This document shows, piece by piece, positions 23,227 through 33,598 of a DNA stretch of 64,000 nucleotides. Numbering within the stretch: position 1 is the first letter of the stretch; every line of letters begins with the position of its first letter. The notes beneath the pieces are model-generated. The model saw only the letters and a list, made by a program, of their open reading frames with translations. It was not told where the DNA came from and did not search any database. The position numbers were made by a program, and so were the translations under genes. This DNA comes from Kwoniella bestiolae CBS 10118. Lineage: Eukaryota; Basidiomycota; Tremellomycetes; Tremellales; Cryptococcaceae. The stretch is taken from assembly GCF_000512585.2 (NCBI RefSeq), contig NC_089242.1, positions 3,596,001 to 3,660,000 of the forward strand, given 5' to 3'.

Positions 23227-24614
23227 ATGAAAGTCCAACTCTGTTTTTTAATCCTATACACCCTGGTCGTCCATTCCATCCCAATCCCATCCCTTGAAGC
23301 GAACACCAAGAACTACCAACTCCAACTTAGTAGATCAACCTTACTTGATAGGAGAGACACCGCCAAAGTCGAAGGTGATATAGTATGGACCCGTTCGGAC
23401 ATTGTTGAAGGTGAATGAACCACGGTTCTTCTTTGCCTGAAAATCGCCCCTGCCTGGATCACTGATCAGATTCCGATTCGCCATACTGTAGACCGAGCTA
23501 CGGATGGAGGGGTATTCGCCTATGGAGATTCCAGCTTTTACGGTAGTATGGGATCGGTCGATACTACCTCACCAGATCAGAGACTCTCTGTCGATCTTCC
23601 GGCAGATAGTGAATGGGAAACGCGTGGATGGGATTGGGAGGTGGAAGCTGAAGCTGAATTTGAAGGTAGGAAGAGGGATGATGCTGTGGAGACGAATGTG
23701 AAGAAGGGATTTATCACTGGTCTGTCCCCCTTTTCTAGCTCGACGACCGTGGTGAGCTGACTTACACAGTTGATCGATTTATGCAGTTGACGTTGTGAGC
23801 GAAGAAACCAGTGAGTACATCCAAAGCCAAGCTATGCAGGAGAAGGGATGGTCAGCTGAAGAGGGAGAGGAACCCAAGATCAAACTCCAGCTTTTGATGT
23901 TCGATCCGAGAAAAATTCGTGTTTGACCTGCATGAAACGAGATATCAGTGAGCATCGATCAAACCCCGTCTGTTGACCGTGAATTTCATATTGACCGATC
24001 TGAGTAGTCGGAGTCGAATATCAGACTCCCGCTTTTCATGTGGTGAACAAGATGAAGGAGGGTGAAAGGGGAGTTTGTGCTAGCTGTCTGAGAAATTTGG
24101 GTGAGCTGTCCCTATTCATTCAGCCTCCTTGTGGTACTGTGTTGCATGGTACCTGAAATATCTATACTGACGCCGATTCGGATTTAGATGATGAGAAACG
24201 AGAGGACGTCTTCGTTCATTGGTCCAAACGAGAAGCCAGAGCAGAAGCAGGAGCAGAGACCAGTTCAGCCAGGAACTTGGCTAGGAATGATTGGAACACC
24301 GACATCCCCGATCACGAGATAGACGATCTGGATAAGTGGATCCACGGTCGTCGTGCGTTTCCCTTCCGGCCCTGTTGAGTGACTCGTAAGCTGACAATGA
24401 AGTGGCACGACCAATCAGAACACCAACAAGGCGAACGTGATATTGTTGACGACGAGGTAAACGATCTTGAGAACTTCATAAACAGCCGTGAGTCCCTGTC
24501 CAAGTCCTGCTAAGTGACTTTCATTTTGACATGGGCTGCTCATTCTGACCACCAGAACACGATTGGAGCAAGAGAATGGAGAGAGCGAACGCCAAGGGTT
24601 CCGTCCCGGATTGA
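23227..24614 (+). CDS. secreted modular protein, eight exons, all introns phase 1
   Basis: Predicted secreted protein of 296 aa; no family recognised. Proposed exons: 23227-23410, 23492-23719, 23787-23810, 23879-23947, 24008-24100, 24188-24352, 24419-24487 and 24556-24614. All internal exons are multiples of 3 and all introns phase 1. Exon 1 is a signal peptide (LCFLILYTLVVHSIP). Exons 4 and 5 share QTPAF followed by C-x2-C (QTPAFDV...CLTCMKRDI and QTPAFHV...CASCLRNL). Exons 6 and 7 share a DI-x-D-x-E-x-x-DL helix-like segment (DIPDHEIDDLDKWI and DIVDDEVNDLENFI), each followed by sequence containing W-S-K-R or preceded by it. Several dibasic sites (DRR, GRKR, EKR, SKR) could be Kex2-cut. The donors of introns 1 (GTGAAT) and 2 (GTCTGT) are weak, so the model is provisional. 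Confidence 0.6.
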
Positions 24615-25541
24615 GATAAGAGAGATGAAAACGGGATTTCCAACTTCATGGAATGAGAAGGGATAGGAGGACGGTCGTGGTGAGATTTGCTGTGGTACGA
24701 TATAATGGTTGGTACCATAATCAATCAAACTCACTATTTCACAAACCCAATCCTCTGCTTATCTTCTCTTTCTCTGACTACCTTTGATCTTCACTTCCAG
24801 GTCTGACTGACCCGCTTCAACGCTCATGATTCTACGTTTATAGGAGAGTAGGACGAAGGATGAGGATAAGGCGAAATCGCTTTGTGCAATGATTAAGTCT
24901 TGACGATGTAGGTATTGCGAATGTGTACTGGATTGAGCGATTCGCAACATGAAGTGTCTGTAGCATCGAGAGGGAGATCTGTCCAGATGCGACGACATGC
25001 CGTCGAGCCCAAAGATGCTGTTGTCTTGTCGGTAGTGAGATCGACACCCCTAGTTGTGGCAGCTGAATCCGCATAGGCACAAGGATCGAACAGATGTTGA
25101 AAGATTGAGAGGGCTTCAATTGATCAGTCATCCAGTTGTTGTTCGGGAGAGGGACCGTGTCGGATAGGCATCGAGAAGCGATACGAAGCTGTAAAATGAC
25201 GGTTGTAAGAGCTTTCCTGTATGGTGAGTGGTCGATGTTCAGTGTTGAGGTTGCAGTGTTCATATTCGTGCAGCCGGGGTTATGATGAAAAAGTCTTTTG
25301 CATAATCAATCAGATTATAGATCTGATTGTCACTTTTCCTATTTATTCGTTATCTATCTATCCGAAATAAATTATACAATCGTGGCCAACGATATTAAAG
25401 ATGAGAGAAGAACAACTAGAGCACAACAATCAGAAGGAAACCGAAGAGGAAATGAGATCATGACTGAGAAAAGTGGAATCTATGCTATTATGAGTTCGAG
25501 GCAGGCCCAACCCGAGTCGTCCAATGAATGGGATGGGGGAT
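24615..25541. other. intergenic region between convergent genes
   Basis: 927 bp between the stop of the modular secreted gene and the stop of the mitochondrial gene. It presumably contains two 3' UTRs. A 141-codon open frame on the minus strand (24838-25263) has no signal, domain or splice context I trust. Confidence 0.4.
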
Positions 25542-25916
25542 CTATTGGGATCCTGGGAGTTGAAATTTTACACCTCCCATACCAGGTCCCCATCGTACGT
25601 GATCGTGGTCTTCCTTGACTATGAGGAAAAGATGAGGAATGTCAGCGAGGTTGTTCCGTAGGATTTCGGGAAGAGGAGGGAACTCACTGTGCTTTGTAAG
25701 CATGTAAGAGGCGTAGGAGCACATCATAACTGTGATGGCGAGGATGGGGTAGACATCAACCGGTACTGGCCTAGCCTTGAAGAAGGCTTTTATCTAATGA
25801 GTGAGAAGAAGATCAGGTCAGCGATTGTCCGAAGCTATGTTTCGAGTGGCAGTGAAAGTGGGAGAAAGACTCACTTGTTGGTCGTACGTTGGGACAGTGT
25901 AGGATCGTCGTGCCAT
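25542..25916 (-). CDS. small mitochondrial inner-membrane protein, NDUFA4/B12D (MLRQ)-like
   Basis: Predicted 74-aa protein from three exons (25875-25916, 25688-25793, 25542-25618). The start ATG 25916-25914 is chosen because it alone keeps frame through both GTGAGT introns; ATGs farther upstream are out of frame. It begins MARRSYTVPTYDQQ, then IKAFFKARPVPVDVYPILAI, one hydrophobic segment (ILAITVMMCSYASYML), and a tail with DHDHVRWGPGMGG. Length, the x-V-Y-P-I motif before a single membrane helix and the late V-R-W match the B12D/NDUFA4 family, found with respiratory complexes I/IV in the inner membrane. Assignment is by resemblance only. Housekeeping gene inside a secretome-rich region. Confidence 0.7.
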
Positions 25917-28262
25917 TTGTTGTCTAGCGACCATTGATCTGGAAGCCATGGCGGTGGTTCTGAGAGCTGATCGAGCGAACATTGTTATTGGTGTTGTTGT
26001 TTGTTATTCGTAAGAATAAGAAGTAGTTGGTTTGGTTTGTTTGGTAGAGAGGCTTTGTTGTTTGTTGGTTGGTTGTGATGATGGAGAAAAGAAAGTTCAA
26101 CTTCGACCTCCCAAAAGGGGATTTATATACCTTTCTCTGACCCATATCATCTCGCTGGATATCGCATCAATCACTCAACTGATCTCCAACATCACAATCA
26201 ACTTAGTACGAGTTAATAGGAGTGATATCGGATTCGGACGCCAACGGTTGGTCTAATATCTCCTTACCCCGGATCTCAACGATCACATCACCCAACATTC
26301 TTTCCTTTCTCTTGGTATGTACCCAAGCACTGCATACCGTGCACCACACCATCGATTGAGCTATGGGATGCCACCGTGAGAACGGTTTAAGGAAAAAGGA
26401 AAAACTCGCAGATCAATGTTTGGTTTTGTCCCTCATTTCCCAGTTCCGGTATTCGCACGTAAAACAGACTATGTCGTGGCACAGAACGTACAAGCGTTAG
26501 AAAGCCTGAGCCGAAGATTGCGGTCGAGTTGCGATGTTTTTACGGAATGAACCGGTTAACCTTAATATCTCAGGGATATCTCGGACTTTGCCACGTTTTT
26601 ACCGGACAGAGGTGGTAGCTTTAGAATAGGAAAGAATCGGATTGGTCCTCATTCATCACATAAAGATAAGAAAAGAGATTGTCCCTCCCTTTCCAACAAC
26701 TCGGAAGGTGTTGGACCAGTGCTGCACATTCCGAACAGCACAGCAGAGGGGCTTGGGAGGAAGATCGTCCGGAATTTGTGTTACACCCTTAAGTCTCCCC
26801 TGATCATCCTTCCATCCTCGTATTCCTGAATGCGGTTTCCAACTTGCAAGGTGACATGCCAAGTGAATATTCAGTACGCTATGTTTGTTGGAGTGGGAAA
26901 CACCCCAATAATAAGATAGCACTGCGCTATACAATTGGTTTCCACCAAAGTCTGAGAGAGACTGCACCTCCCTCAACATTCCGAAGCCTTGTTGCCCAAT
27001 CAGGATTTAAGCATATGAGATGTATTTGGTATATATGTCCGATTACGGGAAATGTCGCTGCTAAATAACGTTTTCCGAGTTTCGCCATAGCTTTTGACTT
27101 GACATTCCTTTATCAGTCAACCCAATCAACTACGCACTACTCCACCTGCTCCGCTCACTACAGTTAGCCGGACCAAAACGGTAACATGACCTATATCCAT
27201 AACTCGTCAGATGATTCATCTTCAAAACGATTTGACCCGGAAAGGATGCTACAGTATGCATAGACAGATGCTCATTTAATCTGTGTGGATCTGGTATCGT
27301 GTCTACAAAGCTTAAAGCATTAGATCTCCATTGTTCAAAGTTGAACTTTTTTCTACAACTGAAAGAAACCAAAAATCACTCACGAGTCCCCACTGTATCG
27401 AACCCACCTGGGACACCGCAATCACAATCCTAATGAACGATGCCGCCCTTCATCCACACAAACGGTATACTCCTCTGGACAGCCGTAACGCTCGTAGTGA
27501 CGTGGTCCCAGAACAGTCCATCAAACCAAAACCCATCCCAATATTCAGGAATGGGTTCAACATCTACAGCTCGAACACCTACTTTTTCACAAGGTATTGG
27601 CAAATGGTAGTCGCGCCTTATGGTAGAGATGGGGATATTGCTGGAACGTTCGCTCCTTGGAATATGGTCTTACTTGTGAGTTGTTAGCTCATCATTGTGA
27701 CTCGGACTCCCGTGTTGCGACGAGAAATTGCGGAGCTGATATACATGCTTGCATAGACGACCGATAATATACACTCGTGATTCTTTTCACCCCCACTCCA
27801 TAATTTAACTCCCTCTTATCTGCCCGCATGGCCCAAGTATGATGTAAAAGAATAGACCAGGACAAGAAGATATCGGACACACATGTCAGTTGTAGAATAG
27901 TTGTATGAGACACCATGTATGTCATATCGGATCTTACAATTCACCCATCCGAATACGATCCTCCTGTCCGCACGCTGGAATCAACACCATGAAGGGGATG
28001 CTGTGATCTCATAAAGCTGAGCATTCCAACTGGATGCTGAATGTGAGGCACCACTTGTCGCACTCTACTATCATCCTTCCCATTCAGTAGAGATATTAAT
28101 AAGAGATATTAACAAGGTTGATAAAGCTGCACATGACGTACATAAAGTGCACTATTTCTAGTGTGCCCAAGAATATACGAAAGGACAATTGCCCATAAAA
28201 GCGCAGGAATCTGGATGACCCCTTCTCTCATCTGTCATACTCATACTCCCCGTGACACGAAA
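25917..28262. other. long intergenic region
   Basis: 2.3 kb with no strong gene. The first 200 bp (GT-rich on plus, A/C-rich on minus) are the promoter and leader of the mitochondrial gene. One weak two-exon candidate at 27433-27780 is listed separately. A CATAAAAG near 28194 may serve the 28263 gene. Confidence 0.4.
27433..27780 (+). CDS. weak candidate small gene, unknown
   Basis: Possible 88-aa protein. The ATG 27433-27435 opens a frame that ends in a good GTGAGT donor at 27676; splicing to an AG at 27755-27756 (81-nt intron, CTGAT-like branch site) leads to a short last exon ending TGA at 27780. The sequence (for example SNTYFFTRYWQMVVAPYGRD) is protein-like, but I recognise no family and no signal peptide. 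It may be chance. Confidence 0.22.
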
Positions 28263-28943
28263 ATGCTAAGCTCGACATTTGCTGTGACCCTTCTCGTGGT
28301 GACGCTCTCGTGCGTGGCCTCTGCTCCGGGTCTGCAATCAGCTGAAAACAGACGAGGTAAGTCCCGTCTCGTCAATGAAAAGGTCGTCGCTAATGCAATA
28401 GCTGCTAACAGGCATAGCAGGTCCCGCAGAGACTATCGATCCTCACAATCAACTCGGACCAGGACAGGGAGAGCACACTACTAGCTTGTATTGTGGTAAG
28501 TGGTGCTTCAGTGCAAATTTAAGGCAGCACCCTGATATGCCATTGGCCTTATGTTGAGTGCAGCTACGAGCTCTCATCCAGAGATCTCGAGCACCCCTGT
28601 GCTCCTCGATAAAGCCTGGGTGGTACTTGCTAAAGTACCTACCATCACCACTGCTCCCGAGGTGATCAACACCGGAATGGCTGCTGCAGATTATGAATGG
28701 ATGGCCAAGAGGGAGATCGAAGTTAGAAAGAAGAAGAAAGTGAAATTACCAAAGACTAGTGGTGCTTCCAATTCTACTTCCACAAGATCTTCGGCTCATA
28801 GTGAGTTAAGTTCATAGCATCGAAATGCTGCGACTCCATTTTCATGCTGATTCATTCGTTCAGCAGCTATCTATCACGAAAATTCCATGTCATATTTCCT
28901 GATCGGTATAGCTGCTTTGTTGGGTCTGACACTCGCCCTGTGA
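28263..28943 (+). CDS. secreted protein with GPI-type tail, four-exon family member
   Basis: Predicted 161-aa surface protein from exons 28263-28356, 28421-28495, 28564-28800 and 28864-28943, all introns phase 1. It has a signal peptide (AVTLLVVTLSCVASAP), a short exon 2 ending HTTSLYC with the Cys codon one base before intron 2, an exon 3 with AKREIEVRKKKKVK (dibasic, highly basic) and a Ser/Thr-rich end (SGASNSTSTRSS), and an 80-nt exon 4 ending in the hydrophobic tail YFLIGIAALLGLTLAL. Exon number, phases, Cys placement and exon 4 length match the gene at 14804, although the central sequence has diverged and lacks the Ser/Gly run. Function unknown. Confidence 0.65.
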
Positions 28944-29319
28944 GACGATAGGAGAATGATCATGTGCCTATGAAATATACGATACTGTGCACGATACACG
29001 ATATATGCCTATACACGCTTGATTCATGCATATTTGACTTGCAATCCTCGTTGCATGCATCTCTTGTTCTGGTTACACCGCCATCACCAATCTCACTCGG
29101 CCGTAAGCGATGACGACACCATGATCGTCATGCAGGGCAGGGCGTCATGATCATGATACATTCCGGTTAATCAACTCCGTGACGATTATTCCAACAAAAG
29201 TTTATAGTTTATATAAGTTGATCCAGAAAGCCATGATCGGAGATCCGCAGCTGTACATATAATCTTATCTTTGGCACATACTTTTGCACATACAACCGAG
29301 CTATAAATATTAGAACAAT
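28944..29319. promoter_or_regulatory. promoter region of the 29320 gene
   Basis: 376 bp. TTATATAAG at 29209-29217 lies about 105 bp before the ATG. A tandem stretch of GATACTGTGCACGATACACGATA near 28981-29001 is an imperfect repeat. Confidence 0.5.
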
Positions 29320-30059
29320 ATGACAAGAATTACTAGTATCCTTCTGTTAGGATTGACGATATCGCTCGGCGGAGCTTTGGCCCTCCCTGCCGAGAAGCTG
29401 GGGATGGTTTTACCTTCCGATGAGCTGGTGATGGATGGTAAGTCTGCTTATGACGTGAATTATGTTGTTGCTAACAAACGGCGCTGTTAGATAACTCTGG
29501 AGTGCTCATCTCGGATGAATCGAGCGCGTATCTAGCTGAAGATGAGGATGAGGAAGAAGAGGAATTATGGACGATATGCGGTGAGTTTTAACGGGCTATC
29601 TATCATATTACACACCATCTGACTCGATATCATAGATGCAGAAGCCCTTGATGAGGAAGTATCGGATTCGGAATCGCCCGATTCGCAGATATGTCGAAGA
29701 GCCTCTGCCGGCGGGGGACGAGGGGGTGGAAGCAGCAGCAGCAGTAGTAGTAGTGGAAGTAGTGGTAAATCCTCTTCATCAGGATCGGGATCGAAATCTA
29801 GTACGGGAGGAGCAGCGGGTGTTGGAGCTGGAGCAGGGGCTGCAGGTGCAGCGGGACGGAGGAAAAACAATACGAGTGGTGGTGAGTCACTGTATGCGTT
29901 GATTGTGATGTTTCCCTTTGTGAGATGCTGATCCGTCCATTGCTGGTAGCTTTCCCAGCTAGATCGATAATGGGGATCAGCACGGACAACGCGAAGATAA
30001 CGATCATTTCGGTCTCGGTATCGTGTTTGTGTATGGGTGGGATGATCAGTTTAGCTTAG
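29320..30059 (+). CDS. secreted acidic Ser/Gly/Ala-rich protein with GPI-type tail, four-exon family member
   Basis: Predicted 187-aa surface protein from exons 29320-29437, 29491-29580, 29636-29881 and 29950-30059; all introns phase 1. It has a signal peptide (ILLLGLTISLGGALALP), an exon 2 acidic (AEDEDEEEEELWTIC) that ends with a Cys codon just before intron 2, and an exon 3 with SQICRRAS (second Cys plus dibasic site) followed by Gly/Ser and Ala/Gly runs. Exon 4 ends in the hydrophobic ITIISVSVSCLCMGGMISLA. It is the closest match to the gene at 14804: same order of acidic block, Cys, ICKR/ICRR, Ser/Gly run and tail. Lies 376 bp behind the third member at 28263. Function unknown; cell-surface location is inferred. 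Confidence 0.72.
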
Positions 30060-31057
30060 TATCACCGAGATGTTTTGGTGATCAAGCGATGAAGATTTGA
30101 TGAATTGTATCTCACTAATCGATGAAACGTCATGACCCCCATGGCTGCCTTTCCCCAAACACTGTATCTTTCTCAAGTCAAGCCATGCAATGCTGTAGCC
30201 TGTAACGAATGTATCAATTAGTCCGACGCATGATCATGATGATAGTGATAGTAGAGCCCTATAGAGTAGATGGTGGTCTGAGCGCGACCCCGAGAATCAC
30301 CGCATTGTGCGTTATGTGATACACCTCCAATTGTTACAGCCTAGTCGTGATTCGGAGCTCCCTCTCTCAACGCTGTGATCCTCCATCTATGCGTTTCACT
30401 ACGCTATAAACCAGGGTCAAAAACAAAAGGATACACTTGAATAGCACTGATCCTGCAATCAGGTCAATCGGCGGTGTATATCGCAGAACTGGAATACGGT
30501 TGCATCGCCTCCACTGTGTTATCGTTATCGAGTGGCGATGAGCGAATCCATCATCGCTTGAAGATTAAACCAAAATCCATCCGGGTATTCGGTTCCTTTT
30601 GTCGAAAGGTACGTACAACCCAGATCTCTTGTGCTTCAAATGGGGGCACCGGTCTCAAGGCTATCCATTCGATTTGATTGTTTATGCTTTGGTTGTCTGT
30701 GTAACTGTTCCTATCCCGGTATTCCGGTGAACGTACATAGCACGGTGACAAGAGTGATCGAGATCAACGTACCAAAAGGTGTTGTAGCTGTACTCTTTCC
30801 TTGGCGATGCTTGCTCGATTGTTCGGTACTGTACCTGTTTGATCAATCTTACCTGTGTTATCTATTCGTTTACAAATCAGCCTGTGCATGTATTAGGCAA
30901 CAAGAAATTGACGAGGATGATGTCAAGAATAAGGTATATAAGAAACGCATCTAGGATGAGATGGCAGTTCTTCTTTCCGACCAGACACATCAACGACCAT
31001 ACTAACTACAATCACCTCACATCAGGCTTGAATACCAACACTTTATCAGACATCATA
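30060..31057. promoter_or_regulatory. intergenic region with promoter of the 31058 gene
   Basis: 998 bp. TATATAAG at 30935-30942 lies about 120 bp before the ATG at 31058. Open frames in 30474-30954 cross several frames without protein-like sequence. Confidence 0.45.
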
Positions 31058-31764
31058 ATGTTGTTCAACAGATACCTCCTCGCTTTGCTATCTCTCTCCC
31101 TCACTCCAGTACTCTCAGCACCCACCCTGATAGCTCGACAATCTTCCGACAACGTAGACTCAAATACAATCGCCGCCGAGCCTACACGAGAAGAACCTTC
31201 CTCCCGAACGACAATCAGCGTAGTCGAATCTCCATCTGAATCAGCTACCTCCACAGCCACCTCTGAAGCGATCACCTCCGCTTCTGCATCCGCAAGTCCA
31301 AGTGGAACCGTGTCTTATTCTTCCTCCGCATCAGCTACTCCCACCGGATTACACTTCACCAACAAGTTCCCGAATCAACTCAAGAACGGCGATCAGGTGG
31401 ACCTAGAATGGGAAGGGGGCGATGGACCTTATATCTTGTATACAATCTTATCTTATCCCGGATTATCCAATGTCAGAGTGAGTGAGCCCTTGGCCCCTCC
31501 TGGTCTTCCGTAATGATCGACTGCTGACTCAATTATGACTCGACAGCCCCACGTACTTGAACGATCGACCGATCAGACTTCCTATCAACTGACAATCAGC
31601 GAAGATGACTCGCATGATAAATCAACTGTGTGAGTTCTTTCTATTCATCGTCAGTACTTTGGTACGTTGACTGACTAGCTTGGTTCATCTTCAGTACGAT
31701 CGGTATTGGATCAAATAAGGAGAGCAACCAATACAAGAGAATCACCATACCTCTTTACAAATAA
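31058..31764 (+). CDS. secreted Kre9/Knh1-like domain protein with Ser/Thr stalk (tandem copy 1)
   Basis: Predicted 190-aa secreted protein from exons 31058-31477, 31547-31629 and 31695-31764 (intron phases 0 and 2). A signal peptide (LLALLSLSLTPVLSAP) is followed by about 65 residues rich in Ser/Thr/Ala, then an Ig-like domain: LHFTNKFPNQLKNGDQVDLE, WEGGDGPYILYTI, then TSYQLTISEDD and SNQYKRITIPLYK. F-T-N/S...G-D-x-V...W-x-G-G-x-G-P-Y is the pattern of the Kre9/Knh1 N-terminal (Ser-Thr-rich GPI-anchored) domain family found in fungal wall proteins. No GPI tail is visible. Same intron phases as copies at 32269 and 33599, but only this copy has the stalk. Domain call moderate. Confidence 0.68.
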
Positions 31765-32268
31765 CCTTTTGCACGTAAAGTCCTCCAGCATGATTCTGTG
31801 ATCGATATAAACCACTGATACTTTAGATGATTGTAGCTTTGATTACGAGTTTGAATGACCCTTCATGAATCTCTTGATAAAATGCTGCTCATACATTCGT
31901 AAACTCTGAACATCATCAATTGAGAGCCAGATATCCAGACTGACCTTTCGGTTGATGGTATGCCGATCGCTTGCATCAGTATTTCGAGACGTTCTCACCT
32001 TGCAAGTCTTACATCACGGGTCGATCCGCCCTGTTCGCGTTCGAAAGGGGTCATGTTCTTTTAGATCAGGTCCCATCCCCGATAGTCCGTTAGAACCACC
32101 TTTGGACCACTTTCAAGCATAGCTTTCTGAAGATGCTGTGTTCGTCCATCATAATTCTTCGCCTATGAAGAAAGTTATATAATGCAAGCTTTATACCTGA
32201 TCATCATCCACCTAGCAATTTCCCCAAAAACACATCATTCTCATCAAGCACTTACCTAAGCAGAAACA
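31765..32268. promoter_or_regulatory. intergenic region with promoter of the 32269 gene
   Basis: 504 bp. TTATATAA at 32175-32182 lies about 90 bp before the ATG, followed by an A/C-rich leader. Confidence 0.45.
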
Positions 32269-32805
32269 ATGTTCCACCCCAGAACCATCTTCGCCATCCT
32301 CCCTCTCCTCTCCTCCGTCATCTCTTCTCCCATCCACGACAAGAGACAGGATGAAGGGACGGTCTACCCCGCAATAAGATTCACCAACGACTTCCCCGAG
32401 GTGGTCTACACAGGTCAGACCATCGATCTCTCCTGGGAAGGTGGGGATGGATACTATGCTTTATATAGTATCTACTTCACCCAAGGTCAAGGGTCCGTCC
32501 GCGTGAGTGATGCACACTCAGTTCTGTAACTAGTGAAACTGATTTGTGTGATAGCCCGGATATTACTCCCACAATATGAGTGAGACTTCCCTCAGCGTTA
32601 CTTTGAGAGATACTGTCTCTCCCAATACCACTTTGTGAGTGCCGCTGCTGCTCCTCTTTCACCGTGGTAGTGCTGAACAATCTTACGCTTACTTGACTTT
32701 GGGGGGAACAGAAATTTCGGTATCGCAGAAGCCAACGCCGATGTGAATGTCGAATTTGGACAATCGTATCAACTTTCAGGTGCCATCCCTTTCATTCAAG
32801 CTTGA
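32269..32805 (+). CDS. small secreted Kre9/Knh1-like domain protein (tandem copy 2)
   Basis: Predicted 135-aa secreted protein from exons 32269-32502, 32555-32634 and 32712-32805 (intron phases 0 and 2, as in copy 1). A signal peptide (TIFAILPLLSSVISSP) is followed by HDKRQ, a dibasic site, then the domain: YPAIRFTNDFPEVVYTGQTI, DLSWEGGDGYYALYSIYF, SETSLSVTLRDTVSPNTTL and NFGIAEANADVNVEFGQ ending GAIPFIQA. Two N-glycosylation-type sites (NMS, NTT) occur in exon 2. Compared with copy 1 it lacks the Ser/Thr stalk; compared with copy 3 it is intact and gives the reference sequence for that broken copy. Confidence 0.7.
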
Positions 32806-33598
32806 GCAATCTTGCGTTGGGCTGAATGATCGACGAGATAGTTTTGGCGATTCACAGCGATCTGTGATCCCGCTGAATTAGTCTCTTCTGGAATGCTTCT
32901 TTGATATCGTTTCTTATGCATGTCTATGCGTTATTGGATAAACGGCTTACAAAGCGGGCATCCATCATCACCAATCTGACTTGCAATATCCCTGCCAGCG
33001 CATCATGGTACTGTACAATGAGGAGATGTGGTACGCGGTTTGGTCGTCTAAGACATTCTCGAATTACCTCCATGCACCTGAAAAAGCCGCAGGAGAGGGT
33101 GACTCCCGATGGACTCACAAACGAGTGAGTATCGTACAAAAGATCGTCACCGTCACCGCCACTAAGAAATTGCTACGCTATCACACATAGGTCTTTCATG
33201 ATAGGTCGTGGTACCACCTGCAAGGCGGTTCTCTTTCCAACCGCATGACCATAAACATACAGTATTGAGGTCTCTGCGAGTGTTGATCCGCCTTTCACGG
33301 TCTATACCATCGTAGTGTCATCGCCTCTTCAAAGGTATCTCAAAGTTTTAGCTCGAATCATCTTTCGGTGACCGAACGGCAGGTCATTAGTATGATCATA
33401 ACAACTCTGCTAGTGGGAATCCATGCATCGGATCAGTAGAAGCTGTACATGACAAGTGATGATATCCGCTCCTGACTACCGCCTGTGAGGTACTGTTGGA
33501 AGGTATAAATGCCCTTGTGGTAAGTACATCTCTACTCGATTTATCCCAACATCCAAAACTGAATCGCAGGGTTTCAAACGACAGAAAGCCAGCCGACC
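32806..33598. promoter_or_regulatory. intergenic region with TATA element before copy 3
   Basis: 793 bp. TATAAAT at 33504-33510 lies about 95 bp before the ATG at 33599, so the promoter of the broken third copy looks preserved. Short open frames at 32901-33190 overlap on both strands and are not called. Confidence 0.45.

Noticed and set aside
24220..24260. KR-EA-like stretch in the 23227 gene suggesting an ascomycete alpha-factor-type pheromone
   Set aside because: There are no repeated mature peptides, and basidiomycete pheromones are CAAX lipopeptides; the dibasic sites alone do not support it.
24838..25263. 141-codon minus-strand frame between convergent genes
   Set aside because: No domain or signal peptide; composition looks like non-coding sequence.
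25947..25983. Upstream ATGs giving an apparent mitochondrial presequence for the NDUFA4-like gene
   Set aside because: They are out of frame with exon 2 and meet a stop when spliced; ATG 25916 is the only start that fits both introns.
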